Positions 1 through 9,657 are shown, counted from the stretch's first letter. The stretch: DNA of 64,000 nt from an uncultured Candidatus Poseidoniales archaeon (GCA_902560445.1 CACELO010000003.1:18586-82585), one strand, 5' to 3'. The notes: generated by a model from the letters alone, not told the origin. Made by a program: numbers and translations.

Positions 1-139
1 TTTCGGCCCGAGAGTCTGTAACTAGGTGAGGAGGTTCTGTCACTAATGTCGCTATTTGAGGGGTAATCATCAGAATTGCGAGAAACACCGCAAGTTGGCT
101 TAACTTGCCATCCCGAATCAGCGTACTGCTCGCATTCAT
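1..139 (-). CDS. N-terminal part of an unidentified secreted/membrane protein, truncated by window edge
   Basis: Minus-strand ATG at 137-139 opens a frame (MNASSTLIRDGKLSQLAVFLAILMITPQIATLVTEPPHLVTDSRAE...) that stays open to base 1; hydrophobic signal/TM-like stretch. Confidence 0.45.
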   Translation of the reverse strand, partial: MNASSTLIRDGKLSQLAVFLAILMITPQIATLVTEPPHLVTDSRAE

Positions 140-271
140 CACCTACCGGCACTCCCAGGGGTGTTAAAGCGTTCGTGAGGTCCGAGTGCTCTTTGCATCG
201 ATTTTGACACGCCCCCCAAAGGGGGCGTAAACTCCGCTCGGTTCAAGTCTGATAAGGTGCTCAGAGGCCTC

Positions 272-357
272 GCAGGGGTACCCGAGCTGGTCAAAGGGGC
301 CGGACTTAAGCTCCGGTGCGTAGAGCTTCGTGGGTTCAAATCCCACCCCCTGCACCA
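272..357 (+). tRNA. tRNA-Leu (anticodon TAA), CCA encoded
   Basis: Acceptor stem GCAGGGG/CCCCTGC, anticodon arm CCGGA-CTTAAGC-TCCGG, T-loop GTTCAAATC, terminal ACCA, long variable arm. Confidence 0.95.
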
Positions 358-759
358 CTAATTTATTCGAGTTATAGAACAGCCCAATTGGCCGTCTCCA
401 CCTAAGACATCCAGTTTGGTGATGACAACCGTAGCGGCTTCAACCGAACGAGGTTTTAGTATTCGATCCAATAAGCGGTTCGCAAGCGTTTCCAAAAGTG
501 AAGCACGTTGTAAATTCAATGTCTCGTCTAAAGCAGAGATTAGGTATTCATAATCCAGAACTTCTGATATTTCATCTTCCAGAGGTGTACTATCACCAGA
601 TAACACAACATAAATGTCGAATGAAAGGCGCTGAGGAGATCCTAATTCATAGTCGTGAACACCTATGTCGACCTGTCTAATTACTTTCTCTAAGAATAGA
701 CTGGTAGCCGCTTGATTTTGATATAAAATTTGCATCATTACATCTGAATGTGAAGTCAT
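358..759 (-). CDS. folB: Dihydroneopterin aldolase family protein
   Basis: ORF 133 aa; FolB-like pattern (VIRQVDIGVHDYELGSPQRLSFDIYVVL...LLETLANRLLDRIL). Confidence 0.8.
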   Translation of the reverse strand: MTSHSDVMMQILYQNQAATSLFLEKVIRQVDIGVHDYELGSPQRLSFDIYVVLSGDSTPLEDEISEVLDYEYLISALDETLNLQRASLLETLANRLLDRILKPRSVEAATVVITKLDVLGGDGQLGCSITRIN

Positions 760-1523
760 TTACCACCCTCCGTTTCAAATGCAACATCTCGACTTCTAGA
801 AAGGAATCTTTCTCCGGCATCGACAAAAATTATCTGTCCGGTAATCGATTTCGCTTCAATGAGAAAAACAACTGCCTGAGCAATATCGTCTGGAGATGGT
901 CCATACCCAAGTGGGCTTTCAGACTGGGCTCGACTGAATCCTGCTTCTGTTTGGTCTGGGCTGGGTAAGGTGTGACCTGGCGCGACTGCGTTAATTCTGA
1001 GTCTAGGGGCAAGACCTCTTGCAAGTGCCTCAGTAATACCGAGCAAGGCATACCGCGAGGCTGTGTAAGAAATATGGTCTGGGTTAGGGGCTGCAATTTT
1101 TTGATCGAGGATATTAACAACCGAACCCGCCATGTCATTGGGTAGATTTTGCAACATCTCGCGGGTCAACATTAGAGGGGCTTTTGCATTTACATCCATG
1201 TGTTCATTCCAAGAGCTATTATCGAAAGTTTCTAAGTCGTCATGCTTGAATTTGGAAGCGTTATTCACAAGGTGTCGAATATGGCCAATTTGTGAGGATG
1301 CTTCAGCGATGATTTTTGCAACTTCTTCCGGATTCGATAAATCACCCTTTACTGTACATGCCTTAACACCCAACCCCCTGATCTTTTCCACTAGTTGCTC
1401 AGCTGCTTTTGCGGATGAATTGTGGTGAACTGCCACTGAGTGGCCTTTTTGTGCTAGGTGAAGACAAATTGCAGCACCAATTCTCTTAGCACCTCCTGTA
1501 ACGAGTGCAGCACTGCGAGCCAT
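756..1523 (-). CDS. Short-chain dehydrogenase/reductase, pteridine (dihydromonapterin) reductase-like
   Basis: SDR motif TGGAKRIGAAI, NNAS, catalytic S-YTASRYAL; adjacent to folB; likely start at internal Met (1523) rather than 1628, which avoids overlap with divergent lipA. Confidence 0.8.
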   Translation of the reverse strand: MARSAALVTGGAKRIGAAICLHLAQKGHSVAVHHNSSAKAAEQLVEKIRGLGVKACTVKGDLSNPEEVAKIIAEASSQIGHIRHLVNNASKFKHDDLETFDNSSWNEHMDVNAKAPLMLTREMLQNLPNDMAGSVVNILDQKIAAPNPDHISYTASRYALLGITEALARGLAPRLRINAVAPGHTLPSPDQTEAGFSRAQSESPLGYGPSPDDIAQAVVFLIEAKSITGQIIFVDAGERFLSRSRDVAFETEGGK

Positions 1524-1627
1524 GTATATAGCCGAGTCAAGACTGGTATATCTCTCCTCGTTTTGAATATCCTCATCTGGGTGATTGAGGCGAACGATTA
1601 ACGCCGTACGTCCACTCCTAGTAATCA

Positions 1628-2716
1628 ATGGGTGTACCGCTGCCCCAAGCTGATGGCACTGAAGTGTCTGCTGATGGTTGCGGAGGATCTACAAGAATTA
1701 GTGCTGAAGAACGCCGGAAAGCGGAAAGAAAGAGACTTCCATCCTGGTTCAGAACGACCCTCCCTACCGGTAATGCACAAACTCGATTTAACGCAACTAA
1801 ATCTAATGTTCACGAGCATGGATTGAATACCGTTTGTGAAGAAGCTCGATGTCCAAACATACACGATTGTTGGGGCAGAGGGACAGCCACTTTCATGATT
1901 GCAGGTGAGGTCTGTACACGTGGTTGTAGATTCTGTGCAGTTGGCACCGAGAAAACGCCCCCTCCTTTGAATCCAAACGAGCCTCTTGAACTTGCTGAAG
2001 CGGTCGATAGAATGGGAGTTAGTCATGCAGTAATTACTGTAGTTAACCGCGATGACTTAGCAGATGGAGGGGCTGAGCATTATCGAAATTGTATCAAAGC
2101 CGTGCACAAAAGATGCCCAGACGTTGGTCTTGAATTACTATGTTCAGACCTAGATGGTAATTTACAAGCCCTCGCAAGTCTGCTTAATGATCTGCCAATC
2201 AGAGTCTTTGCACACAATGTAGAATGTGTGCCTAGGTTAGACTCCAGTGTTCGCGACCCTCGTGCTTCATTCACACAATCACTGAAGATTTTACAAGAAG
2301 CTAAGCGACTACGACCTGAATTAGCACTGAAATCAAGCATAATGGTAGGTGTCGGAGAAACAGATGAAGAAGTTGTTGAGGCAATGCAACTGCTACGAGA
2401 AGTCGGGGTTGAGTTAATCACTTTGGGTCAATATCTACAACCAAGCTGGAAACATCTTGCAGTCGACAGATTTCCTGAACCGACTACTTTCGCCGAGTGG
2501 GATCAAGCCGCCCGAGAAATGGGATTCACAGCAGTTGCTAGCGGGCCGTTAGTGCGCTCGTCCTATCGAGCGGGGTTGTTGTGGGAAGAAGCCATGGGTG
2601 GCGAACCTGTTGTCACAAGAGATTCTACTGGTTCCGCAATTAGTCATCTAAACCCTAGCAAGGATTTACTTGTTATCAATGAGGCTAGGTTGCCTTCAGA
2701 GTATAAAATAATATGA
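1628..2716 (+). CDS. lipA: Lipoyl synthase (radical SAM)
   Basis: CxxxxxC (CEEARCPNIHDCW) and radical SAM CTRGCRFC motifs; start position uncertain. Confidence 0.93.
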   Translation: MGVPLPQADGTEVSADGCGGSTRISAEERRKAERKRLPSWFRTTLPTGNAQTRFNATKSNVHEHGLNTVCEEARCPNIHDCWGRGTATFMIAGEVCTRGCRFCAVGTEKTPPPLNPNEPLELAEAVDRMGVSHAVITVVNRDDLADGGAEHYRNCIKAVHKRCPDVGLELLCSDLDGNLQALASLLNDLPIRVFAHNVECVPRLDSSVRDPRASFTQSLKILQEAKRLRPELALKSSIMVGVGETDEEVVEAMQLLREVGVELITLGQYLQPSWKHLAVDRFPEPTTFAEWDQAAREMGFTAVASGPLVRSSYRAGLLWEEAMGGEPVVTRDSTGSAISHLNPSKDLLVINEARLPSEYKII

Positions 2717-2738
2717 ACTAATATTTGGAGGTTGAATT

Positions 2739-3986
2739 GTGGCGGCGAAAAAAAAGAAGCAAGTGACTCTGCATGTACCCTCAGCACCTTTCCGACCAGG
2801 GGACAAGGCTAGTTTCGCTCTATTCGAAAACGAACCAGGGGACCTCCCTAGGCCAAATCCAATCAAATGTACAGCATCTGAAACCACAGACCACGCCTAC
2901 GGGCTTGTAAGAGTGCTAGATTTCGACGGGAATGCTAGTGGACCTTGGGATCCAAAATTGACTCCTGATGAACTTCGCGAAGGTTTGGAACACATGGTAC
3001 GCATGCGTATATTCGATGACCGAATGATGAAAATGCAACGTACTGGAAAATTGTCATTCTATATGCGATCATTCGGAGAAGAGGCTGTTGCAATCGCGCA
3101 GACGATGGCTCTAGAAAATCAGGATTGGATATTCCCCACCTACAGACAGCCAGGAGCGCAATTCGTCAGAGGTAGAGATATGGTCAGCATGATTAACCAC
3201 TGTATAGGTAACGTAGAAGATAATGTCAAAGGTAGACAAATGCCGGTTCATTACACCTATCGCGATGGACGTTTCATCTCTGTATCAAGTCCTGTTGGAA
3301 CCCAATTTAGTCAAGCGGTAGGAGTTGCAATGGCATCCCAATACAAGGCTTTGGATGAGTGCTGTATAACTTGGATTGGCGATGGTTCAAGTGCTGAGGG
3401 TGATTACCATTACGCACTTAATTTTGCTTCGGTCTTCAAGCCACCGGTGATTCTTAACATCGTGAACAATCAATGGGCAATTTCCACCCATGCTAACTTA
3501 GCAAGTGGGAACCCCACGTTCGCAGCAAGAGGATTGGCGTATAATGTACCTTCAATGAGGGTTGATGGTAATGACTTCCTAGCGCTCTATGCCGTTACTA
3601 AATGGGCAAGACAGCGCGCCGCAGCTGGAGAGGGTGCAACACACATCGAGGTCCTAACCTATCGTGCTGGAGCTCACTCTTCGAGTGACGACCCTAGTAG
3701 ATATCGACCAGGGGACGAGCACGAGGCTTGGCCTGGTGGCGACCCAGTCGACCGATTAGTGCAACATCTCGTTGCGATTGGAGAGTGGTCCGAAAAGCAG
3801 CAGAAGGAATTAGAGGAACGAGTTGATGGCGAGGTTATGGCTGCTTACAAGGAAGCTGTGACTTACGGAGACCTAGCCAATGGCCCTTATCCTTCGGCAG
3901 ACACTATTTTCACCGAGGTATACGAAGAAGTTCCCTGGCATCTTCAAGAACAGTGGGATGAAATGAAGAAATGGAGTGTTGACTGA
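2739..3986 (+). CDS. bkdA1: Branched-chain 2-oxoacid dehydrogenase E1 alpha subunit
   Basis: GTG start with upstream GGAGGT; TPP-binding GDGSSAEGDYHYALNFA...NNQWAIST; N-terminal region resembles bacterial BkdA1. Confidence 0.87.
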   Translation: MAAKKKKQVTLHVPSAPFRPGDKASFALFENEPGDLPRPNPIKCTASETTDHAYGLVRVLDFDGNASGPWDPKLTPDELREGLEHMVRMRIFDDRMMKMQRTGKLSFYMRSFGEEAVAIAQTMALENQDWIFPTYRQPGAQFVRGRDMVSMINHCIGNVEDNVKGRQMPVHYTYRDGRFISVSSPVGTQFSQAVGVAMASQYKALDECCITWIGDGSSAEGDYHYALNFASVFKPPVILNIVNNQWAISTHANLASGNPTFAARGLAYNVPSMRVDGNDFLALYAVTKWARQRAAAGEGATHIEVLTYRAGAHSSSDDPSRYRPGDEHEAWPGGDPVDRLVQHLVAIGEWSEKQQKELEERVDGEVMAAYKEAVTYGDLANGPYPSADTIFTEVYEEVPWHLQEQWDEMKKWSVD

Positions 3987-4998
3987 AATGCCTGAAATGA
4001 ATATTGTTCAAGCAGTCAATTCGGCTCTAGACATTATGCTAGAAAGGGACCCAGATGTAATCTTCTTTGGGGAAGATGCAGGATACTTTGGCGGAGTTTT
4101 CCGGACCTCAGATGGTTTGCAAGAAAAGCATGGCAAACACCGAGTTTTCGACACACCACTCTCCGAAGGAGGCATTGCAGCAATCGCATTTGGTATGGGA
4201 ATTAATGGCTTGAGGCCTGTTGCGGAAATACAATTTGCTGATTACATCTTCCCGGCCTATGACCAAATAGTCAACGAAATCGCAAAAGTTAGACATCGGT
4301 CAGGTGGCGAGTTTTGGTGCCCACTAACGATTAGAACACCAGCGGGTGGTGGAATTCGTGGAGGGCATCATCATTCCCAAAGTCCAGAGTCTCAATTTAC
4401 TCACACTTCCGGAATAAATGTAGTGTACACCTCAACGCCTTATAATTCCAAAGGCTTACTAATTTCCGCGATTGAATCCAACGACCCAGTTGTTGTATTC
4501 GAGCCAAAGCGTTGTTATCGTGGGCCTTTCTATGGAGATCCGCACAACGTTCCAACTTGGAAAGACCATCCAGAAGCCGAAGTCCCAGAGGCGCATTATA
4601 CAGTACCTCTTGGCAAGGCAAGACTAGCAATGGAGGGTACTGAATGTACAGTTATTTCTTGGGGTGCAATGGTCCATGTTAGTGAACAAGCAATCAAGAA
4701 TTGTGGCATAAGTTGCGATTTGATTGACTTACAAACTCTAGTGCCTTGGGATAAGGATGCTATCATCAAATCCATCGAGAAGACCGGACGCTGTGTAATC
4801 GTTCACGAAGCCCCCAAAACCAGTGGATTTGGAGCTGAAATGGCAGCTAGTGTTCAGGAGCGATGCTTCTACCACCTAGAAGCACCAATTGAGAGAGTCA
4901 CGGGGTGGGATACACCATTCCCCCACACAACAGAATGGGATTACATGCCCAGTCCGGCGAGAATCGCCGATGCAATAATGAAAACAATGGAGGAATGA
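3976..4998 (+). CDS. bkdA2: Branched-chain 2-oxoacid dehydrogenase E1 beta subunit
   Basis: Transketolase pyrimidine-binding domain; FGEDAGYFGGVFR, EIQFADYIFPAYDQIVNE motifs; overlaps the E1a stop. Confidence 0.9.
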   Translation: MLTEMPEMNIVQAVNSALDIMLERDPDVIFFGEDAGYFGGVFRTSDGLQEKHGKHRVFDTPLSEGGIAAIAFGMGINGLRPVAEIQFADYIFPAYDQIVNEIAKVRHRSGGEFWCPLTIRTPAGGGIRGGHHHSQSPESQFTHTSGINVVYTSTPYNSKGLLISAIESNDPVVVFEPKRCYRGPFYGDPHNVPTWKDHPEAEVPEAHYTVPLGKARLAMEGTECTVISWGAMVHVSEQAIKNCGISCDLIDLQTLVPWDKDAIIKSIEKTGRCVIVHEAPKTSGFGAEMAASVQERCFYHLEAPIERVTGWDTPFPHTTEWDYMPSPARIADAIMKTMEE

Positions 4999-5000
4999 AA

Positions 5001-6320
5001 ATGACAAATCGTGTATTCAAACTACCAGATATTGGAGAAGGAGTTGTAGAAGGAGAAGTCGTGGAATGGTACGTAGCCGTTGGAGATTCTGTCTCCGAAG
5101 ATGATGCTCTTGTGGATGTGATGACAGATAAGGCGACTGTGACAATCCCGTCACCTCATGATGGAACAATAGCCGTTCTACATGGTGGCGTTGGTGACAT
5201 GGTTGCGGTTGGTGCTGCATTGGTCGAATTCGACGAGGGCGGCGATAGCCCAGCCGATTCTGCCGAGGAAAAACAGCCTGAACCGGAAAAAACGGATGAG
5301 CCAGAAGTCGATTCAGAGCCAAAAGCTCCGACAACTCCTCCACCAGCGATTACTGAACCAGTTGCACTTCCGCCGGTACCGGCAATTTCTTCGCCCGCGC
5401 CACTACCTACAGTTTCGACACCAAATGAAAGTACTGGTGATTCTGGAGGAAAGGCGCTGGCTAGCCCTGCGGTTCGCAGGCGCGCACGCGAAGCAGGAGT
5501 CGACTTAGCAGCGGTTCGCGGTAGTGGACCAGCAGGCCGAATACGCCACGCAGACCTTGACGCATTCATAGCAGCGGAAGGCATGGTTCAAGGTGCACCA
5601 CCAGTCGCCTACACAACTCGAAGAAGCGATATTGAGGAAATTAAGGTCGTAGGATTAAGGAGAAAGATTGCTGAAGCCATGACCGTCTCAAAGCGCCATA
5701 TCCCTCATTTCTCCTACTTCGAGGAAATCGATGTGACCGAATTGGAAGAATTGCGCCAATTACTAAACGCGACAAAGTCAGCTGAACAACCGAAGTTAAC
5801 CTATCTTCCTTTCATTATGTTGGCATTAGCGAAAATTATGCCAAATCACCCTGAGTGTAACGGTCATTACGATGAGGCAAATGGAATAGTTCGAAGATAC
5901 GGAGCAGTCAATCTAGGAATTGCGACCCAGACCGATAGAGGCCTATTCGTACCGGTGGTAAAGCACACTGAAGCAATGGATATATGGCAGGCGGCAGCTG
6001 AGATGCAGAGGGTTTCCGGCGCTGCTAGAGAAGGTACAGCATCCCTTGATGACCTGACTGGATCTACATTCACTATCACCAGCCTTGGACGTGATGGAGG
6101 GCTTGGAGCGACCCCTATAATCAACCACCCAGAGGTAGCGATTCTAGGCGTTCACAAAGCCCGAGAGATGCCAGTTGTACGTAATGGTGAAGTCGTCGTT
6201 CGTAGAATGATGAATGTTTCAAGTTCCTTTGACCATAGAATTGTAGATGGAGCGAATGGAGCGGCTTTGGTTCAGGCACTCAAAAGACTGCTTGAACATC
6301 CTGCTCTAATCTTTATGTGA
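5001..6320 (+). CDS. bkdB: Dihydrolipoamide acyltransferase (E2)
   Basis: Single lipoyl domain with DKA lysine (VDVMTDKATVTIPSP), P/E/A-rich linker, E3-binding domain (ASPAVRRRAREAGVDLAAVRGSGPAGRI), catalytic DHRIVDGA; start chosen at the ATG after the E1b stop. Confidence 0.92.
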   Translation: MTNRVFKLPDIGEGVVEGEVVEWYVAVGDSVSEDDALVDVMTDKATVTIPSPHDGTIAVLHGGVGDMVAVGAALVEFDEGGDSPADSAEEKQPEPEKTDEPEVDSEPKAPTTPPPAITEPVALPPVPAISSPAPLPTVSTPNESTGDSGGKALASPAVRRRAREAGVDLAAVRGSGPAGRIRHADLDAFIAAEGMVQGAPPVAYTTRRSDIEEIKVVGLRRKIAEAMTVSKRHIPHFSYFEEIDVTELEELRQLLNATKSAEQPKLTYLPFIMLALAKIMPNHPECNGHYDEANGIVRRYGAVNLGIATQTDRGLFVPVVKHTEAMDIWQAAAEMQRVSGAAREGTASLDDLTGSTFTITSLGRDGGLGATPIINHPEVAILGVHKAREMPVVRNGEVVVRRMMNVSSSFDHRIVDGANGAALVQALKRLLEHPALIFM

Positions 6321-6329
6321 GGTGAAAAA

Positions 6330-7766
6330 ATGACGGATACTCGCAAATGTAAGGTGCTCGTAGTAGGAGCAGGACCCGGAGGATATGTTGCCGCAATAAG
6401 GAGTGCACAGCTCGGATTGGACACGGTAATCGTAGAAGGCGATAAGGCAGGTGGAACCTGCTTGATTAGAGGCTGTATTCCAAGTAAGGCAATTATTCAC
6501 GCTGCTGAAAGATTCGAATCTTTGCGTCAACACGCAAATGAAGGTGGTCATATGGGACTATCTTTGGCCGCAGAACCTCAAATCGATATGGCTGCGTTGG
6601 TTGATTGGAAAGATGCTATAGTAGAACGATTGAACAAAGGTGTAGAGGCACTGTTGAAAGGTGCCGGGGCCGAATTAGTGAAGGGATGGGCGACATTTAC
6701 AGGGCCAAAGAAATGTACTGTCGAAACAACAGAAGGCCATCTTCATATTGAGGCTGAAAATATCATTGTCGCAACCGGCTCAAGTCATATCGACTTACCA
6801 TTTATGCCCTGCGACGAGGAGTTTGTGCTGTCTTCGACAGGCGCTTTAGACTTACAAAAATTACCAAAATCCGTCGCTATCGTAGGCGGAGGTTACATCG
6901 GGCTAGAATTGGGTTGTGCACTAGCGAAATTGGGAACTGATGTTACCGTAGTAGAAGGTATGGATTCAATTCTTGGGATTATGGATAAAGAGATTCGACG
7001 ACCTCTAGAAATTTGGTTGAAGAAACATAAGGTCGCAGTACACACTAATGCTCTCGCACGCGGAACTGAAATCAAAGGTAAAGGAGCTAGCCGCAAGGCT
7101 CACTTGACATTTGAAAAGGATGGAGAAGAACAGACAATCAAGGTCGATAAGGTGTTAGTCACTGTTGGTCGTAGCCCGAATACCAAAGGATGGGGGTTGG
7201 AGAATATGGGCGTTAGAATGGACACAGGAGGGCGCTTCATTCGTATCGATCGACAATCTAGAACCAACGTGCCTGGGGTTTACGCCATAGGTGACGTAGT
7301 TGGTGAGCCGATGTTGGCCCACAAGGCTTCTGCTCAAGGTGAAATGGTAGCCGAAATTATAGCGGGTCACAATAGATCATTCGATAAGGTAGCGATTCCG
7401 GCGATTGTCTTTACCGAGCCGGAAATCGTCTCAGTCGGTCTATCTCCAGATGAAGCCAAGGACAGAGGAGAAGAAGTCATCACAGGGAAATTTCCCCTAG
7501 CTGCAAATGGTCGAGCACTAACATTGGAAGCTGAGAAGACTGCCGGATTCATACGAGTTACCGCTCGAGAATCGGATCATGTTATTCTTGGAATTCAGGC
7601 CGTTGGTAGCCACGTAGCTGAGTTACATGGGGAATTCGTTTTGGCGCTAGAAATGGGTGCTTTATTGGAAGACATTGCTGATACAGTTCATGCGCACCCA
7701 ACGATGACTGAGGCCTTCCATGAAGGAGTATTGAAGACCCTAGGGCACGCTATACACTCAGTGTAA
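6330..7766 (+). CDS. lpdA: Dihydrolipoamide dehydrogenase (E3)
   Basis: GAGPGGYVAAIR, redox-active GGTCLIRGCIPSKA, C-terminal HAHPTMTEAFHE. Confidence 0.95.
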   Translation: MTDTRKCKVLVVGAGPGGYVAAIRSAQLGLDTVIVEGDKAGGTCLIRGCIPSKAIIHAAERFESLRQHANEGGHMGLSLAAEPQIDMAALVDWKDAIVERLNKGVEALLKGAGAELVKGWATFTGPKKCTVETTEGHLHIEAENIIVATGSSHIDLPFMPCDEEFVLSSTGALDLQKLPKSVAIVGGGYIGLELGCALAKLGTDVTVVEGMDSILGIMDKEIRRPLEIWLKKHKVAVHTNALARGTEIKGKGASRKAHLTFEKDGEEQTIKVDKVLVTVGRSPNTKGWGLENMGVRMDTGGRFIRIDRQSRTNVPGVYAIGDVVGEPMLAHKASAQGEMVAEIIAGHNRSFDKVAIPAIVFTEPEIVSVGLSPDEAKDRGEEVITGKFPLAANGRALTLEAEKTAGFIRVTARESDHVILGIQAVGSHVAELHGEFVLALEMGALLEDIADTVHAHPTMTEAFHEGVLKTLGHAIHSV

Positions 7767-7789
7767 TTACAATAAATGGAGGTACGTTT

Positions 7790-8476
7790 TTGCGACAATT
7801 GCGAATCCTCAGAGCCGATATTGAATCGCATGAATCAGTTGACAGCGCTATGTCTAAGCTACAAGAACTGCGAATTTTAGATGAGATACCTGACACTTTG
7901 ATTCTAGTCCAGCACCCTGAGGTAGTTACACTTGGCCCCAAAGCGGAGAGGGATGGGGCTTTGGAAGATCCAGCACTCTCTGACTACCCAACTAGAGTCG
8001 TAGATAGGGGAGGGGGGATGACCTATCATGGACCTGGCCAATTGGTTGTATATCCAATAATTAAATGGCAGGTAGGGGAACAATCCATTCGTAGTATAAT
8101 AAATCGTCTTGAGGATTGGGTTATGGCCGCTCTTGCAGATTGTGGAATTGAAGGATATCGAGATGAAAGAATGATGGGAGTTTGGTTGGAAGGAAACAAA
8201 GTTTGCTCCATAGGACTAGCATTCAAGCACTGGGTAAGTCGGCATGGTCTAGCTCTAAATTACAATACAGTACCTAACCGAGTGGAGGCCCTTTCTTGTT
8301 GTGGACTTCCTGCCGGAATGACCACTTCCCTGCAAGCCCTGGGTCACACGCATGACCTTGAGGGAAGAATTCTAGACCGTGCGCGATTGGAAGAAGCATT
8401 GCTAGTTCTTGCACAACAATATCTGAATCGGGTACCAATGCAGCCTGTTGATTGGTCTGTGGAGTTGGTTGTCTGA
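7790..8476 (+). CDS. lipB: Octanoyltransferase / lipoyl(octanoyl) transferase
   Basis: RGGGMTYHGPGQLVVYPI, GVW...KVCSIGLAFKHWVSRHGLALN motifs; TTG start likely. Confidence 0.92.
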   Translation: MRQLRILRADIESHESVDSAMSKLQELRILDEIPDTLILVQHPEVVTLGPKAERDGALEDPALSDYPTRVVDRGGGMTYHGPGQLVVYPIIKWQVGEQSIRSIINRLEDWVMAALADCGIEGYRDERMMGVWLEGNKVCSIGLAFKHWVSRHGLALNYNTVPNRVEALSCCGLPAGMTTSLQALGHTHDLEGRILDRARLEEALLVLAQQYLNRVPMQPVDWSVELVV

Positions 8477-9657
8477 AACCAAATAGAAGCCAACTGGAAA
8501 AATATTGGTCTTTTGACCCTGGTGTGATTTTCCTGAACCATGGTTCATTTGGAGCCACCCCAAATCAGGTCATGGAGGAACAAGCTCGAATTAGGGCACA
8601 TCTGGAATCAGACCCTGTGAGATTCTTTGAACGAGAGGCTTTCGGTCTTATGAACGAAGCAAGCGAGAAACTCTCAGATTTTCTCAATGCAGATCCAGAC
8701 GGTATGACCTTTTGTCAAAATGCCACTAGTGGCGTAAATACTGTACTTCGAAGTTTGACTCTCAATCAAGGAGATGAAATAATCATTCCAAATCATTCGT
8801 ATCAAGCATGTTGGAATGCTATCGATTTTGTTGCATCAAGATGGGGTGCTAAGATTGTTGTAGTCGACCTGCCATTTAGATGTGATTCAGAAGAAGAAAT
8901 CATTGAACCCTTGTTAGGGGCAATTACCTCTAAAACTGTTCTGGCTATGATTGACACAGTAACAAGCCCCACAGGACTTAGAATGCCATTTGAGAAACTT
9001 GTCGATGAATTTCAATTGAGGGGAGTCGACGTTCTACTTGATGCAGCACACGGCCCAGGGATAGTGCCGATGGATTTGGCTAAATTAGATGTAGCTTGGG
9101 TGACTGGAAACTGTCACAAATGGCTCTGTAGCCCTAAAGGCTCAGCATTTTTACACATTAGAGAAGACAAGAAAAAGGAAACTAAACCACTTACAATTAG
9201 TCATGGATATAGTGCAGATTTATCGCCTCAAGAAAAATTCAGATTCGAATTTGACTGGCAAGGAACTAGAGACCCTACCGCAATTCTTTGTATTCCTAAA
9301 TCCATTGAGACTCTAAAATCAATGGTTTCAGGGGGATTCGAGGAAATCATGGAGCATAATAATTCTCTCGCTTTGGAAGCAAGAAATCTGCTTTGTGAGA
9401 GTTTAGGCACAGACCCTCCGACTCCAGATTCGATGATATCTGCAATGGCTACAATTGACCTACCAGGTACATATTCAGGGGGTGCAGACATTATGGGCGA
9501 CCCTCTTCACAACAAACTGCTTGATGAATTCAGCATCCAGGTTCCAGTTTTCCCTTGGCCACATCATAAAATGAGATATTTTCGAATTTCTGCTTATCTT
9601 TACAATGCTATTGAAGAGTATGAATACCTAGCAGAAATATTGCAAGATAATCTCTAA
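8452..9657 (+). CDS. Class V aminotransferase / isopenicillin-N epimerase-like PLP enzyme
   Basis: FLNHGSFGATP, DAAHGPG, TGNCHKWLCSPKG (PLP lysine). Confidence 0.82.
   Translation: MVCGVGCLKPNRSQLEKYWSFDPGVIFLNHGSFGATPNQVMEEQARIRAHLESDPVRFFEREAFGLMNEASEKLSDFLNADPDGMTFCQNATSGVNTVLRSLTLNQGDEIIIPNHSYQACWNAIDFVASRWGAKIVVVDLPFRCDSEEEIIEPLLGAITSKTVLAMIDTVTSPTGLRMPFEKLVDEFQLRGVDVLLDAAHGPGIVPMDLAKLDVAWVTGNCHKWLCSPKGSAFLHIREDKKKETKPLTISHGYSADLSPQEKFRFEFDWQGTRDPTAILCIPKSIETLKSMVSGGFEEIMEHNNSLALEARNLLCESLGTDPPTPDSMISAMATIDLPGTYSGGADIMGDPLHNKLLDEFSIQVPVFPWPHHKMRYFRISAYLYNAIEEYEYLAEILQDNL

Noticed and set aside
164-358. Minus-strand ORF MVQGVGFEPTKLYAPELKSG...
   Set aside because: It reads through the antisense of tRNA-Leu; the GVGFEPTK pattern is a well-known artefact of tRNA antisense translation.
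5017-5584. ORFs antisense or out of frame to the E2 linker
   Set aside because: Low-complexity P/A/E-rich linker yields long spurious frames; the E2 frame is clearly coding.
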